Source: Bostrychus sinensis (lineage: Eukaryota; Chordata; Actinopteri; Gobiiformes; Eleotridae). Taken from it: 64,000 nt of DNA. Shown here in pieces: positions 21,880 through 33,930 of this stretch (positions within the stretch are counted from its first letter, which is position 1; each line of letters begins with the position of its first letter). The stretch spans positions 23,097,711-23,161,710 of the forward strand of contig CM036240.1 in assembly GCA_020698575.1 (NCBI GenBank), written 5' to 3'. The notes beneath the pieces are model-generated. The model saw nothing but the letters and a program-made list of their open reading frames with translations, did no database searches and had not been told where the DNA came from. Made by a program: the position numbers and the translations under genes.

Positions 21880-22340
21880 AGACTGTATGGTCACTTTGCC
21901 TGAAGTTACATTGCTTCTTATTTGGTTTTGGCAGCGTTCTCGTCTAGCCTGTCCCCATGTGTTCCTCTTGTACTGTATTCTGCAGGCCAAAGAGCCAGGC
22001 AGGACTGACAGCTCAGCCAAGCAGAAGTATATTGGCCTGCTTGCTGATGGCTGGGCTCTACACTATCACAGACACTAAGCCTTTGTTCGCAGCCATTCAG
22101 ACACCCCAGCTGCGAGTGGACACACTGTGCCCACAGCGTCTCTCCATGTGAACTCTCTACCTCCACTCATTATGTGTGAAGAAGGCAAGGCTCATTATCA
22201 GTACAGTTTGGCCACAAGTAGCCCTTTTGAAGTTGTGAGGATACAGCAATTATCTCAGGGCTACTTTGGTTTGTTCTATTCAGTCCCATTGAAATGCCCA
22301 CAGACATTTAGCTGTGTCACTGCACTGTACAGGCTATTGT
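21880..22340. other. GC-richer noncoding block upstream of mid1 coding exon 1
   Basis: This block is more GC-rich and less repetitive than its surroundings and has stop codons scattered through all frames. It could be conserved regulatory DNA or part of an unspliced 5' UTR exon. No motif decides between these. Confidence 0.25.
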
Positions 22341-24042
22341 GGCTACCGACTGTGATGCACCTGTAGGCGTTTAATTCCATGTCACTGAATCAAAGGTGTG
22401 TGTTCGCTACACTCACCCATTATGTAAATCATACTGACATTTCTAATGGTTTGTCTAACATGGTTTTAATAGCTTTTTTAATGCTGAGAAGTTCACAAAA
22501 TGTTCTATACTGTCAACTATACAGACTAAACAAACACATTTCACATTATAGTTATATGGGACAGAGTAACTACATACTGCATAATGTCTTTTTTGAATAG
22601 AACTAACAGGTCCAAACCAAGTAAAGACTAAAATTAATAATGAATAAAGAGCTTTGTAAGACTTATACAATGAAAGGTTTAATCCTCTGATGTCATCGTC
22701 TATGGTATAAAATACTCTGAAGTCACAAAACCTTGTAAAATAATACTGTGACAAAGAGCCACTGCAATCTGCGTTATTGCCCCAAGTACATTACTCAGTC
22801 CATTCATACATAGTTTACCCACCGATGGATTTCGTCCTTCTTTGCACCGCTGAGACATGTCTGCTGAAGGAAAACTTCTGTCCCGATTCATAAAAATGTA
22901 CTCATAATAGCATATGCACAAGCTCTAAACCCAGAAAGTCATTTAGAGGGGCATCCAGATGGCACAAGTCCTCCCAGCCCAGTAATCCTGCAGCAGAGCT
23001 GTCATTAGGCAAAAGATTGAGCAAGAGGTAGCAAGCACAACAGGAAAAGTTGCCCGACAATTCCAGGAAAGCCAGCTCCACCTACAGCCGGAGCGCTGGC
23101 CAGTACTGGAAGAGGACGGCAGACAACACAGAAACAGTGTGGGCATGTGTTTAAGGGATGAGAGAGAGGCTAAATCAGCAAATAAGAGAGGCATGAGAGT
23201 GTAGAGCTACAGCCCATGCCCTTACAGACAGGTTAGTGTCCTCAGCCCTGCCCATTCACAAACTCAAAGCATCGGGATCAGTTTCAGCTCTCCTTGTGTG
23301 ACCATTCCTCTTGTACAATGAACTTTTTTGCCACTACAGTTTCAAAGAGATGAGTAAAGGACACTTGAGAGCTATTCACAAAGAGATTTAAGCCCTGAGT
23401 GATTTGAAACATTCCCATCAACCTCATGTAGCGAGCTAGGCTGTATGACCTAAATGAGAGACACGACTGCAAATGAAAAGAGACATGAGTTGACATCAAC
23501 TGCTACATACACCAATGTCTGTCCCGGCTGGCCCTTCATGCAGGGAATCACCGAGGTACCATCTGCTTACCATGCGCCTCTATTTGCAGACACACCCCCG
23601 CTGGGCTTCCTTTGAATTCTCCTGTCATTCAAAAGGAGTCCCCCGAGTGCTTATCCTGACTGAGAGCCGCAGAGGCAGACTGTAAATATTAAAGAAGCGC
23701 TAAAGTTCAGACAAAGTGGTGGGTGTGAGCTACACTGCCTGGGAGGTTCATGTGGGATGTGAGTGGCATTCCCTTGGCGTCAAAAAAGGCTTTCAAAAGG
23801 GGAAGGAGTGCTGTAACGCATAATTAGCCATGAAATTAAAATAGACTAATTAACATGTGTTTCTGTATTTGTATCTTTTTTTTTTTTTTATCTGACCAAA
23901 CTATACACTGACAGTGATGGATTTGACATGGCAATTATATAAGAAAGCAACAAGAATCTGATAAAGGTATGGAAGGTGGATTTGTATGACTTTGATTTTA
24001 TATTGCCTCAGAATCAACAGAAAAACAAGAAAAAAAAGAAGA

Positions 24043-24584
24043 TATGAGTATTTTCCAGACTATAAGTCACACTTTTTTTCCATAGTTTTGCTAGCCCTGT
24101 GACCTATAGTCAGGTGTGACTTATATATCAAAATATATATAATTTAACATGAACCAAGGAATAAACATTACCTTCTACAGACTTGTGACAACTACTTTCA
24201 GTATTCAATGATGTAGAAAATGATGGAGAGCTCGGGGAACTACCTTACCAGTAACCTTCTTCAGACTCACTGGCTTGTTGTGATAATTTAGCCTATTCAG
24301 CCTCCAAGGTATGTTCTTTATGCTATTGTGTAGCTGAATAACTGCTAACATATTAGCCATATCAGACACATATTCAGCCTGTTGTTCTGTGTGCTATTGT
24401 GTAGTTGAATAACTTGCCTTTCCAGATTAAATGTCTGTTCTTGGTCTGGGATTTTGTGAAATAAATGTCTAAGTAAGTGTGACTTATAGTCCAGTGCAAC
24501 TTATGTTTTTTTCCTATTCATGATGCATTTTTTGACCGATGAGACTTACACTCCGGAGTCACTTATAGTCCGGAAAATACGGTA
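24043..24584. mobile_element. Non-autonomous DNA transposon with tattttccggactataagt ends
   Basis: The ends tattttccagactataagt and acttatagtccggaaaatac are inverted repeats about 540 bp apart, with further internal copies of gtgacttatag. This end sequence is common in vertebrate genomes, but I cannot assign a superfamily. No clear target duplication is visible. Confidence 0.6.
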
Positions 24585-24589
24585 AAATA

Positions 24590-24925
24590 TTGAGCAGTGC
24601 CCTCTATGTCCACAACGCTCACAATATGATAGCAGGTAGAACAGTCTGCCCCTTAGATCAGAGCGGCCCAGTCTCTAAACAGTTTTATATCATCACTAAA
24701 CACCCATCTCTTTCCACTGGCTTTCAATACAAGTTGAGCTGTCTCTTTTTATCTTCTATTGTTTCATTGTTTTTTGATGCCCTGTGTTAGCTCAGATTTT
24801 TTGTGTGTTGGTATTTGTTATTGTTTTTATAATTCATTATACTTGTAAAATACAACACTTTGGACAGCTTTGGATGTGATAATCATGCAATATAAATAAA
24901 TGTGACTTTGACTTTGACCAGGTGA
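24590..24925 (+). mobile_element. 3' end of an L2-like LINE
   Basis: The segment ends with the pattern typical of fish L2 tails: tttggacagctttggatgtg, then aatataaataaatg, then a short gactttgactttga repeat. The preceding 250 bp would be the decayed C-terminal part of the reverse transcriptase, but no intact motif remains. Confidence 0.45.
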
Positions 24926-25494
24926 TACTCTTGCTACAAAAAGCATTTCATGTGCATTACATTTTTATTATATAAGCTCTTAGAAGCTATATAACTTTTG
25001 CTTAAAGCAAAATAAGGATGTATAACTTTGTACAGCTTCAAATATGAGGTATTGCTTGAACATATTGCTTGGAATACCAACATTTTTTCTGTAAGAAAAT
25101 GAATGAAATATATGTGCAGAAAATAGCCAAGAGCAAAGGTATCATCAGCATGCATGAACACAGGCCAAAGTGCAAACTGGTTATTTCAGTTCTGTTATGT
25201 TCTATAATGACAAATGGAGACAATTATCATGGTAATACATGTAATCACAGCGTGTGTACCTACAACAAGTTTCATCATGCCTCCTACTGTTCACTGAAAT
25301 TGTCCAACTAACCAGCAATAATATTAAAATGATACTAGCAGAGGTACATAGGCGAAAAACAATCATGTATACATATAATATACTTTGCATAATTTGGGAT
25401 GCTAATAGACGATATAAATAGTTAGCAAGTGCATGTGAGAAGCTCTGCAAAAGGATAAGAAACGGAAAATAACAAGATATTTTACTAAAATAAT

Positions 25495-25735
25495 TTACAT
25501 AAGAGTACATTTACTTTTAGCATAGCATACTTTTACTTAAATAAATTGTTAGGAAAAGTATAAGTTTTAGTTTTTAAAGTATTTTTGACCACAGTGATAT
25601 TAGTAGCAGCAGTAATATTAATATAAAAAGTAGTAGTACTAGTAGTATAAGTAATATTGTATTTACTTCTACTTGAATAATATTATTTTGAGGTAAGTAC
25701 TAATAATTGAGTGCTTCTTCCACCTGTGAAAGCAG
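25495..25735. repeat. Fragment of the gtggtggaag hAT-like repeat family
   Basis: Rich in acttttacttaa and agtagtactagtagta words and ending ttcttccacctgtg. It resembles one arm of the complete copy at 54337-54806. Confidence 0.4.
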
Positions 25736-26019
25736 TTTCATCTCAAAGTAAGTGTAAGTACAAGAGTGAGTTGGAGAATTGACATTAGGAGTTGGAAATA
25801 AGGAGTAAAATTTGACTGTGCCGTAATAGGTCATTCTGAGATTAAACAATTACAGTCAAACACAGTCTATTTCCCGCTAAAGCACTTTCTAATCCTTTTG
25901 GTTATGGCCTTTTATCGCCCTTAATGATGGCTTTAAACCATGTATTCAGCTCCTGCAAAGAGTCTTATTGCTCTTTGTCTTTTTCCCGGGGCAGACACCT
26001 AACATATTTATCCGTAATC

Positions 26020-26240
26020 CTGTCTCTGCAGCAGAGCTGTGACCAATAGGTGGCCTGTTGCTGCTCCCCAAAGCAGCCAGCTCAGCAGTGGCCCACTCAG
26101 GAGTAATAAGATTTACAGCTGGAACAGCACAAGCCAGCTGATTACACTGACAAATCTACCTGATCCGCAGCTGCACACATCACTGAGATTAGCAGAGTAG
26201 GGCCTGGCACGGGCTGACAACAATTAAAGGGCATTTTATT
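26020..26240. promoter_or_regulatory. Candidate noncoding regulatory block in the mid1 5' region
   Basis: About 220 bp of balanced base composition in an AT-rich, repeat-rich region. It has repeated cagctg/cagctc E-box-like words (cagctgattacac, ccgcagctgcacac) and no open frame. The enhancer suggestion is inference only. Confidence 0.25.
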
Positions 26241-26539
26241 ATAGTTTAAGGCTCATTGGTACAAAAGGAATAGACTTGCAAAGTTAAGGCATTATAGTTC
26301 AGTATTAGTTCATTAAAAACGTTAAGCATGAAGTCATTGCACAGTGTTATGCACAGTGGTTTTGAGATAAAAGAAGTTACATAGTGTTGCTTCACCGTAT
26401 TCAAGTTCAGGCCTTTGACGATTCCTAGCAAAATAAGTGTTATTAATAGAATATTAAGGCAAACTGTCAGTCATATATAGTGCTGCTACACTTCAAGGAA
26501 ATGTAGCCTGCAGGTCACTTTTGCACCTACAGCCTACAG

Positions 26540-26936
26540 CAGGGGTATCCAAACTATGGCTCAGGGAACAAATACAGCCCTCGGACAATAATTTATTGGC
26601 CCACGGGTTTCATTCTCAACTGGTCCACAATGCCACAGGTAGTACTTGGAAAGCACAGTTATAAAGATTCCTATATGTGTAAAGATGAACCTGGCATTAC
26701 AGAAGAAAATTTGAAAATAGAGGTTCAGACTTACTATGTACTGGTCCCCAAGAGAAGGGCATCTGGAGTAAATCCATGTAAATGATTCCCAGTGGATATG
26801 CCTCAAGAAAAAAGGGAGCAGCCGACTGGGACTTGGTTTTACAGTAAAGAGAAAAACATCCCCTCAAATGAGCGGCCCTCCTCCGCATGTTTTTTTCAGT
26901 ATGTGGCCCTCATTGAAAAATGTCTGGACATCACTG
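26540..26936. mobile_element. Non-autonomous hAT-like element
   Basis: Ends caggggtatccaaactatgg and aaatgtctggacatcactg are imperfect inverted repeats. A perfect 8-bp target duplication, gcctacag, flanks it (26532-26539 and 26937-26944). The interior lacks a transposase. Confidence 0.75.
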
Positions 26937-28262
26937 GCCTACAGTATAATAGTATACAGTACAGTATCATTAAAGCACATTTAGCCTTTTTCATTTACAT
27001 AATGGTTTGTTCTATTTGCCAAAAATATTGACAGCTCTAGCATATACTGTCATTTTCTGATTTGTATTTTCTCTTGTGATTTGAGTAGTTTTTTTCTGTC
27101 CCACTAAGCTGCAGGCTAAAGGTCACCATGGTTAGCATGGGGGGCTACATCAAATCCATTTCCTCTTGGCACACTTGGCATGTGGCTTCTAAAGGGAAAC
27201 ACTGCATCCTCCCCAACCACAACAACAAGAACTCAGTGTATCTTTCAAAATCCTAAGCCCATGCCGATAACACTGCTGTGAAGTGAGCTAAAACTCTCAG
27301 AGAGCCAAATGTGAGCTACACTGCTATCCCTCTTGATATTATGAGCTAATTTTATGCCCCAGCCAAAAGTGTCCATTTAGCCTGTTGGATTTACACATTT
27401 AAAGAGGGACATCGTGTGGTTGTTAAAGGGACTGCATGCAGTTGTTCAAGAGATGTGTTAATTGGCCTACATTTCTTATTATAATAATAAACATACATTC
27501 AGTTAATGGGAACATAGATTAAATATTACAGCTTATTATATCAAAATATTAATCAGTTAAATTTGTGACTGTGGCTATAGAAGCAATTTGATTTGTCACA
27601 TCAATGATCAAAGGTGGGTCAAGGGAGAATGTTTGACATTAACAGATAAGTTACTAGTTATATGGGAAACCACCTACTCAACAGTAATGGCTCAGACATT
27701 TTATAGACAACGTTAAACAATAAACAACCATGTCGGCTGCTTTTATGACAAGATCTTAGTAGCTCACAATCTGTTATCTTATCAGGGAATGAATGGTATG
27801 CTACTCTTTAGGTCAAGGTTACAAAAATTACAAACATATTAAGTGTTATCTCTAGTGTTTGATGTATGTCAATAAATAAAACTACTGAAGCTACACATGT
27901 ACTGTAAAGGTATAGTGTAGTTTATGTGACAAATTGCATTTTCAGAAATCGAATGAAAAAGTTTACAGTATACACTGAGGACGAACTGAGACTGGAACTA
28001 CTCCCACTCTGAACAAGCAATACAATTATAAAAATTTCCCATAGCCTTCACACTTAGTCACCCTATCCCTCTAGTATTATTCGCCGCTAAACATGAAGCA
28101 ATATGTGAGCACAAGGCCAAACAACCTCTGTACTTGAAAAGAGCCCGGCCCGCAGGCTTAGAAACACACTGTGACTCACTGTTATGGTTGGAAAACATTT
28201 TGAGTAACAGAACGAAGAATACATAAATCTTTTCGCAGCAAAAGGAATCACCTCTGACTTAC

Positions 28263-28540
28263 CTGGGACATGATGACATCCATACACAGGCGGGGGGTAG
28301 AAAGAGTCACTTTTTGTCAGTCAGTTTGTCTCTACAAAGCTGATCCGCCGAAGCTACCTGAACTCCCAGTGCTGCTCGGGTTTCTGGTGTGTCTGACCCT
28401 CTAACCCTATTGTCAAAGTCAGCACAAAACTAAAAAGGATGATCGAAACTTTCCACCCCTTCTCGGCTCTCTCTGAGAACTGTACCTATCCCATGCACAC
28501 TGTGGGCTGCAATTTGTTACACTAGCCAATGGAACAGGAG
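28263..28540 (-). promoter_or_regulatory. mid1: Candidate mid1 noncoding first exon and promoter (a)
   Basis: A strong minus-strand donor (CCCAG then gtaagtcag) ends a possible exon at 28263. Upstream lies a GC-richer stretch and an ATTGGCT (inverted CCAAT) near 28531. An ATG at 28281-28283 opens a short frame that, after splicing to 21609, ends two bases before the mid1 ATG. The exon's 5' limit is not determined. Confidence 0.35.
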
Positions 28541-29634
28541 GGGCAGGACTAGAACTGTTTCAGTGAATCACTCGGGGCTATGAGCACATGGAGTATTGCC
28601 ACAACTCCAAACAATAGATTTTAGTCATTTTGAAACACATTCCAATAACACGAGTAAAAAAAGAAAGAGATATAAAATGAGATACTTTTTAGTGTTAGCG
28701 TGTATACCATTCAAAATGTGTCAGTGAACAGGTTGCAATATATGCTATACTTAGTAACTAGTGCATAAGCAAAAGTAACGATTATAGGGAAGGGCTAGCG
28801 TGACAATCTTTCTGTGTCAGTGCCTCCATGCAACATAACCAGCATGTTTAAATTAATTTACATGGAGGATGATGAATCAAATGACAGCACATTTAGCAAG
28901 CTTAAATTTCTAAAATAAATGACATTCCTGTTTTTCTGTGGATACATTTCCTGACATGAAAACACACAGGAATTCATTGTGGCTGAAGCTGTTGACTTAG
29001 AAAGTGTTGAAAGTTGTCTCAAGTTTTCTTTGGCATCTGCTCACCAGCCTTTGGCAGTTATCAAAAATGCTCCCAACCCAAGCATGTGTGGACCGATGTG
29101 ACTACACTATCCCAGAAAGCGATGCTGATCCTATAAAGTTTGATCAATTTCCATCCTTAATGTTATGAGCCCATTACCTGACACAACCTTGTCGTACACA
29201 TTGTGTCTCTGTTTTGGATTCAGTGTAAAACAGATGTGTGTTTTATGTGGTAAGGCAGCAGCACAAAGGGAAGGTATTGATTTGAATTAACTCAGGACTC
29301 TTGCCAAGAGTCCTTAAGTTTCAGTTTAGCCTGCGGTGTTCAATTAAAGTATTGAAAGAGGAATGGCAACGGCTTTGATTTGGGCGTTGTTACGGTGTAA
29401 TGATAATCGTTAAAAAGTGCTGCATAAACAATGTAATCACTTAGTAACTTTAACTTCAACAGAAAGTACATAGTCAATTGTGCAACCAACGTGGAATTGC
29501 TAAGATAATTCTGTTCCAGCTATTGACTGCAACCATTGTCTAGGTCATCTATAATTTACACAACTTTTTTAAACTTTAAAAGCACTTCAGACTGTCAACC
29601 AATGAAAATGCATCATTGGAGCAGTTACAGCTTA

Positions 29635-29690
29635 CCTCACAGTTTGCAGGCAGCGGCAGTCCATAGTCTTGGTGACAGATGAAGACACAA
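29635..29690 (-). other. mid1: Candidate mid1 noncoding exon (b)
   Basis: Minus-strand donor TGTGAG then gtaagc follows a short GC-rich stretch with an ATG. It is supported by splice-site strength only. Confidence 0.2.
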
Positions 29691-29994
29691 GTAAAAGCCA
29701 GGGGGAAAAGATTTATTCCAAAAAAAAAACAGTGGCTTTCCTCACAAGCCTCCCTTTTAGCTCCTCACTTTTTAGGCTGGGTTTGAGTCTGCCTCTCACC
29801 GCTATCTCTGAAATTCTCCTCACACAGCCTTCTCCTTCTAATCCTTTTCTAAAGCAAGCCCAAAACTGCTCCAAATGGTTCAACCGTGCCGACTTCTCAG
29901 GCTCTTTGTATTATTTTGGCTGGGATCATTAACTTAGTCCCATGAGAGGGAGAGAGCATGGGAGGTAAATAGACCCCCCGCCTCCCACACTCAC

Positions 29995-30090
29995 CCTGCT
30001 TCCTTTGGGACGCTGTCAATCATGTCTGATGATGAGGTGTGGAGGGGCTGCTTTTTAACAGCCGGGGAAGCCACTCCTGATTGGCCACTG
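29995..30090 (-). promoter_or_regulatory. mid1: Candidate mid1 promoter with CCAAT and TATA-like boxes (c)
   Basis: On the minus strand GGCCAATCAGG (CCAAT core 30080-30084) is followed by TTAAAAAG (30051-30058). About 55 nt further on is a donor, GCAGG then gtgagtg, after 29995. The order and rough spacing suit a promoter with a short first exon. The exon would carry an ATG at 30021-30023 whose frame closes immediately after splicing to 21609. Confidence 0.4.
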
Positions 30091-31589
30091 GGGAACAAGT
30101 GCCGTCTGTGACAAATGAGAAGACTATAGACCTTGAGATCCTCAATTCATATTAGACACGTATTTAAAACTGACCCATCCACTCTTTTACTGAGCAAAAC
30201 TCTTTTTGAGGAGAGGCTAAAGGTGTATCAATGTACCAAAATTACACAAAATTACAAAAAAGAAGAAAAATCTAAAGCCTTCGGAGAGTGTAGGCCTCTG
30301 CCAAGGCACTGGCTGGTCGTATCTTGCAATGGTAAAGATAAAGTTCCCACATCTGGATTCCAGCATAAACAGATTCTGGTTCAGGGATAAAGGCTTGTAA
30401 TGTACAGTGGTAAAGAATGTAATAAAACTAATGATTTGTTCTTTTAGCGAGTGAGGCTTTATCTCAAACTGGTACAGAATCCCTTAAAACACTCCTGGAT
30501 CTAAACAGTGATCTGGATCCACATCAAAATTAATAATTAAAAAAGTCCATGGCCCATTATTGATCTTCCCTGAAATTTTCAAAAATAAAAATAAAATTCT
30601 GTATATTAAAGCACTTTTGAACAGTACTGTACATTGCAGTGAAATCAAGTTAGCAAATCAAGACAATTTAGTTTGTTTTAGAAAAGGATTGTGCATAGCT
30701 TCGGGTCAATAAGAATAATTACAGCATCTTTAAATGGCAGTTTGGTACAGTCTGGACACTCAGCAGGGTGACTGGGGAGGAAAGCATAAAGCGTTGGTTG
30801 CCATGGCGGCATGGCAGGAGCAATGATGCATCTTGGCACCGCAGCCAAATGCCACTCTAATCTTTTCACTGGCAAAACCCTCTCAGCTCTCTTCTTCACA
30901 GCTTGTTTGTTTCTCAGTCAGGCCCGCTGCTGTCTGTCACTCTCCACTTCCTTCAGACATCTCGTGCCAATCCGCAAAAGTCCGTAGCATTTTCTAAAGA
31001 GTCTGTTAGTGGAACAATACTGAAGAGGGCTAATTCTCACCATGACTAAATTTCGGAGCAGCAAATTCGTTGACAAATTAAGCAAGGCTGACTTCTATTG
31101 GCTGTCTGAATCTGTAAGTTAGAGACACATTAATGCCAACAACAAACACACTCTTCTCCTCAAAAACCAACAAACCAACATGTTATTGCAGTTCACATTA
31201 TTCCCAAACCACGCCTCAGAAGCATGCCACTGTTCCAATAACACCAGCTATGAGGAACAAAGTGTTACCGCTACTGCCCAAGGCCAAAGACGTGCCTATA
31301 ACCACTTAGGCCATATATTCCAACACATGAAAACACAATAACAGCCACAGTAGTTCCTCCGACAAAAGACAAAGTGTTTTCATAAGTGAAAATAGTATTG
31401 TTTGAAGCGTTTGAAATAAATAAAATTGTGTCAAGGGAGAAGGAAGTCTGGGCTTTTCCTCTTTGACTGCTGCCCCCCATCCTATGACCCCCCCAAAAAA
31501 GTGAAAAAATTGTTGCATGGACAACATTTTTCTGTGTAATCTGTTAATCAGTCATTGTAATGTTATGTGATAGATATAGAGTAGTATTC

Positions 31590-31800
31590 ATTTATTTTAT
31601 TTTTTTTAGGTGCTCCCTTCGAAAGTTGCCACAGCAAATGAATTGCATGATAATTTGGCAAGTCTTTTACACTGGGTGTCCTTCCTGTCGCAAACAGCCA
31701 CACACTGCGACTGGAGTAGGCAATGTGGGTGAAGTGTCTTGCCCAAGGACACAATGACAGCATGTGCAGGGTCACAGCAGGGATTGAACTGACCCTGACC
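31590..31800 (-). repeat. SINE-like repeat, minus-oriented copy
   Basis: Read on the minus strand it has the words ggcaagacacttcaccc, tgtggctg, cgacaggaaggacaccc, gtgtaaaagacttgccaaat and gaagggagcacc. These occur in the same order as in the copy at 44520-44735. Confidence 0.65.
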
Positions 31801-32084
31801 CTCTCTTAACCTCCTGTGCCCCTAAAAACATTCATTTACAAATGAATAAAGAATAACTCAAAGCCACAATTAAATGTTTTGTATTAGAAATGATAGTGTT
31901 TCTTCAATAATTCAAATGTTCCCATGGATTAATTGTGAAATGAATGCATTACATTATATAGTCTGTATTCCTTATCAATAAAACACAGGGCTTGAAAAGT
32001 ACAAATAATTCAGTACAAATAGTAAATATGCATTTTTCATCTTAATAAGGCCATTTCCTGCCAGAGGCAATCTTTCTGCTGTTG

Positions 32085-32460
32085 GCTGACAGTCTGAGCT
32101 GTAATAACTGCAATAAGAAAGGGCCAGAAAAGCCCTCTTGAGGGAGCAGATAAGAATTGGCTGTGCAATCTGATGCTAAATAAACTTTAATCAGTAACGC
32201 TGAAAAAGAGAATTTGTCAAAGGGACAGCAGTCATTTGTTACCTGTCATTGTGTGACAAGGCCATGCTTCACCTCAGAGCTCCACAATTAGGACGCTCAT
32301 TTGCATAAAAACAAAGAGGAAAGTGTACAATACATAATTTGCACACAGGGTGGTTAAGCATACAGGATATTATGTTATGAGCATCATGGCACTAATTGAA
32401 TTAGGCCTTCACATTCAATTAGGAGTCAGTGGCATGTCAATGTGAAAAGCAACCATAAAG
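32085..32460. promoter_or_regulatory. Candidate conserved enhancer in the mid1 5' region
   Basis: A repeat-free stretch dense in homeodomain-like and octamer-like words: ctcatttgcataaaa (32300 region), gcactaattgaattaggcct and attcaattaggag (about 32390-32425), plus gctgtaataactgc. No coding potential. This texture is typical of vertebrate developmental enhancers, but conservation cannot be tested here. Confidence 0.35.
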
Positions 32461-32469
32461 AAAAATATC

Positions 32470-33490
32470 TCAAATGTTCAGTCCTGGTTTAGCCAAGTTT
32501 AGTGTATTTAGTCCTCATTATGGTTCTGCTACTTCTGTTTTGTCCTGTCCAGTGTTTTGCTGGTTTATCCATGAATTACAACAGTAGCTCAAGTTAGCAA
32601 CACTAAAAAGGTTGTTTTTGGAAGCGCTGGTTTGTTTGTCAGGAACTTCGCAGGAAAGGTCAGTAATGGGCAAAAGTGTGGTTCTGGATCACTGTGAGCA
32701 ACCAGCAATTCTGTAAAAGATTATTTACCAGGGCAAGATATAAAGAATGAAGACTACATTATTGTTAAAACACTTTGGTGAGTCAGGCTTAAACCCAGGA
32801 CAAAACCTAGGTCTAAACCAGGACTAAGCTATGCCCAAAACAGTAGTTGTTGAGTCCTGTATGTTATGAGTCCTTTGTCTTAATTCCTTATTTAGTCTTG
32901 GTTTAGTCTTGAGTTAGTCTGAAGAGTAGCATTAGGATTACTCATTAGTACAATAATAGTCACTGTTAAAAAAAAATGGTGCAAGTTTTTGGTTTAAATG
33001 TGATTTAATCCTAGCTTATGCAAGACTGAGGATTGTCTTGATTTTGGGCCTGTCCACAATAGTTCTGGTTTAGTATTTGTCATGGTTAAGTCATGGTAAC
33101 TTTGTTTTAATTGTTTAGCTTGGACTTTAGTCTTAAGTTCAAGTATTGCAGACATAGGAAGTAAATAGATACATTTAAAGAAAATATATTAATTTTGGAA
33201 TTTTACAATTCCAAGTATAAGGAGTAGCAGTAGTAGTTGTTTTAATGTTTCTACTTTCTTTAGCATACTTTACATCCAAACATTTTTACATGTACTCTAG
33301 CAACATTTTTGTTCACTATTTCAATTTCTACTTCTTTCACCTCTGTTTTAAGTCATTATTGATCAACTCCTGATATGGTAAAAGTTAAGCCCTAGTTTAA
33401 TTTAGAGTTCAGACCATGCAATATACCTCTAATGGTCTCAATTTAGTTTTCAGTTTTGACTTTTGCCTTTCTGATTTAGGCCAGGAGACC
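32470..33490. repeat. Scattered ggtttagtcctg minisatellite-like units
   Basis: Words such as cctggtttag, aaaccaggact, aaacctaggtctaaac and cttggtttagtcttg recur in both orientations. The motif is that of the hAT-like element at 13445-13998, but the terminal repeats are not found. Confidence 0.5.
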
Positions 33491-33571
33491 CAACTAAATC
33501 AAAACAAAGTCAGTAGTACGGCCCACTGAAGCGATGCATGACAACTTATGTGGAGTCAGAGAAGCGGGACT

Positions 33572-33930
33572 TACATGCTGTTGTGCTGGTAATGATCTCA
33601 AACGCAGGTGAGACGTGCATCTCCAAATGACAGCTCAATCTAGTTTTTCTGCAGGAAACACTATTAAAACAACAGTGTGAAGCATCCTGTCGAGTCTCCC
33701 CCAGTCCCTTATTTGTGGAGCTCCCGCCCAGTCCGACTCCCATGCTGTATGATGCTCAGGCAGGCGGAAAACACGACCAGGAACTGCCTCTTCCACTGGG
33801 TCACTCCATGGATACAGACTCCATTAGTACCCCCGACCCACTGCACCCCTCCTCCCTCTTCACTCTCCCTGTCTCTAGGGCTTGAGCTCTTGCCTCTAGC
33901 TCCCCACCCTCTCCCCGCAATGTAACAAAG
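33572..33930 (-). promoter_or_regulatory. mid1: Candidate mid1 noncoding first exon and promoter (d)
   Basis: A donor (CAGCAT then gtaagtccc) after 33572 follows a GC-rich, purine-rich stretch (33700-33930 on the minus strand). The open frames here (for example 33709-34080) have low-complexity, non-protein-like composition. Confidence 0.25.
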
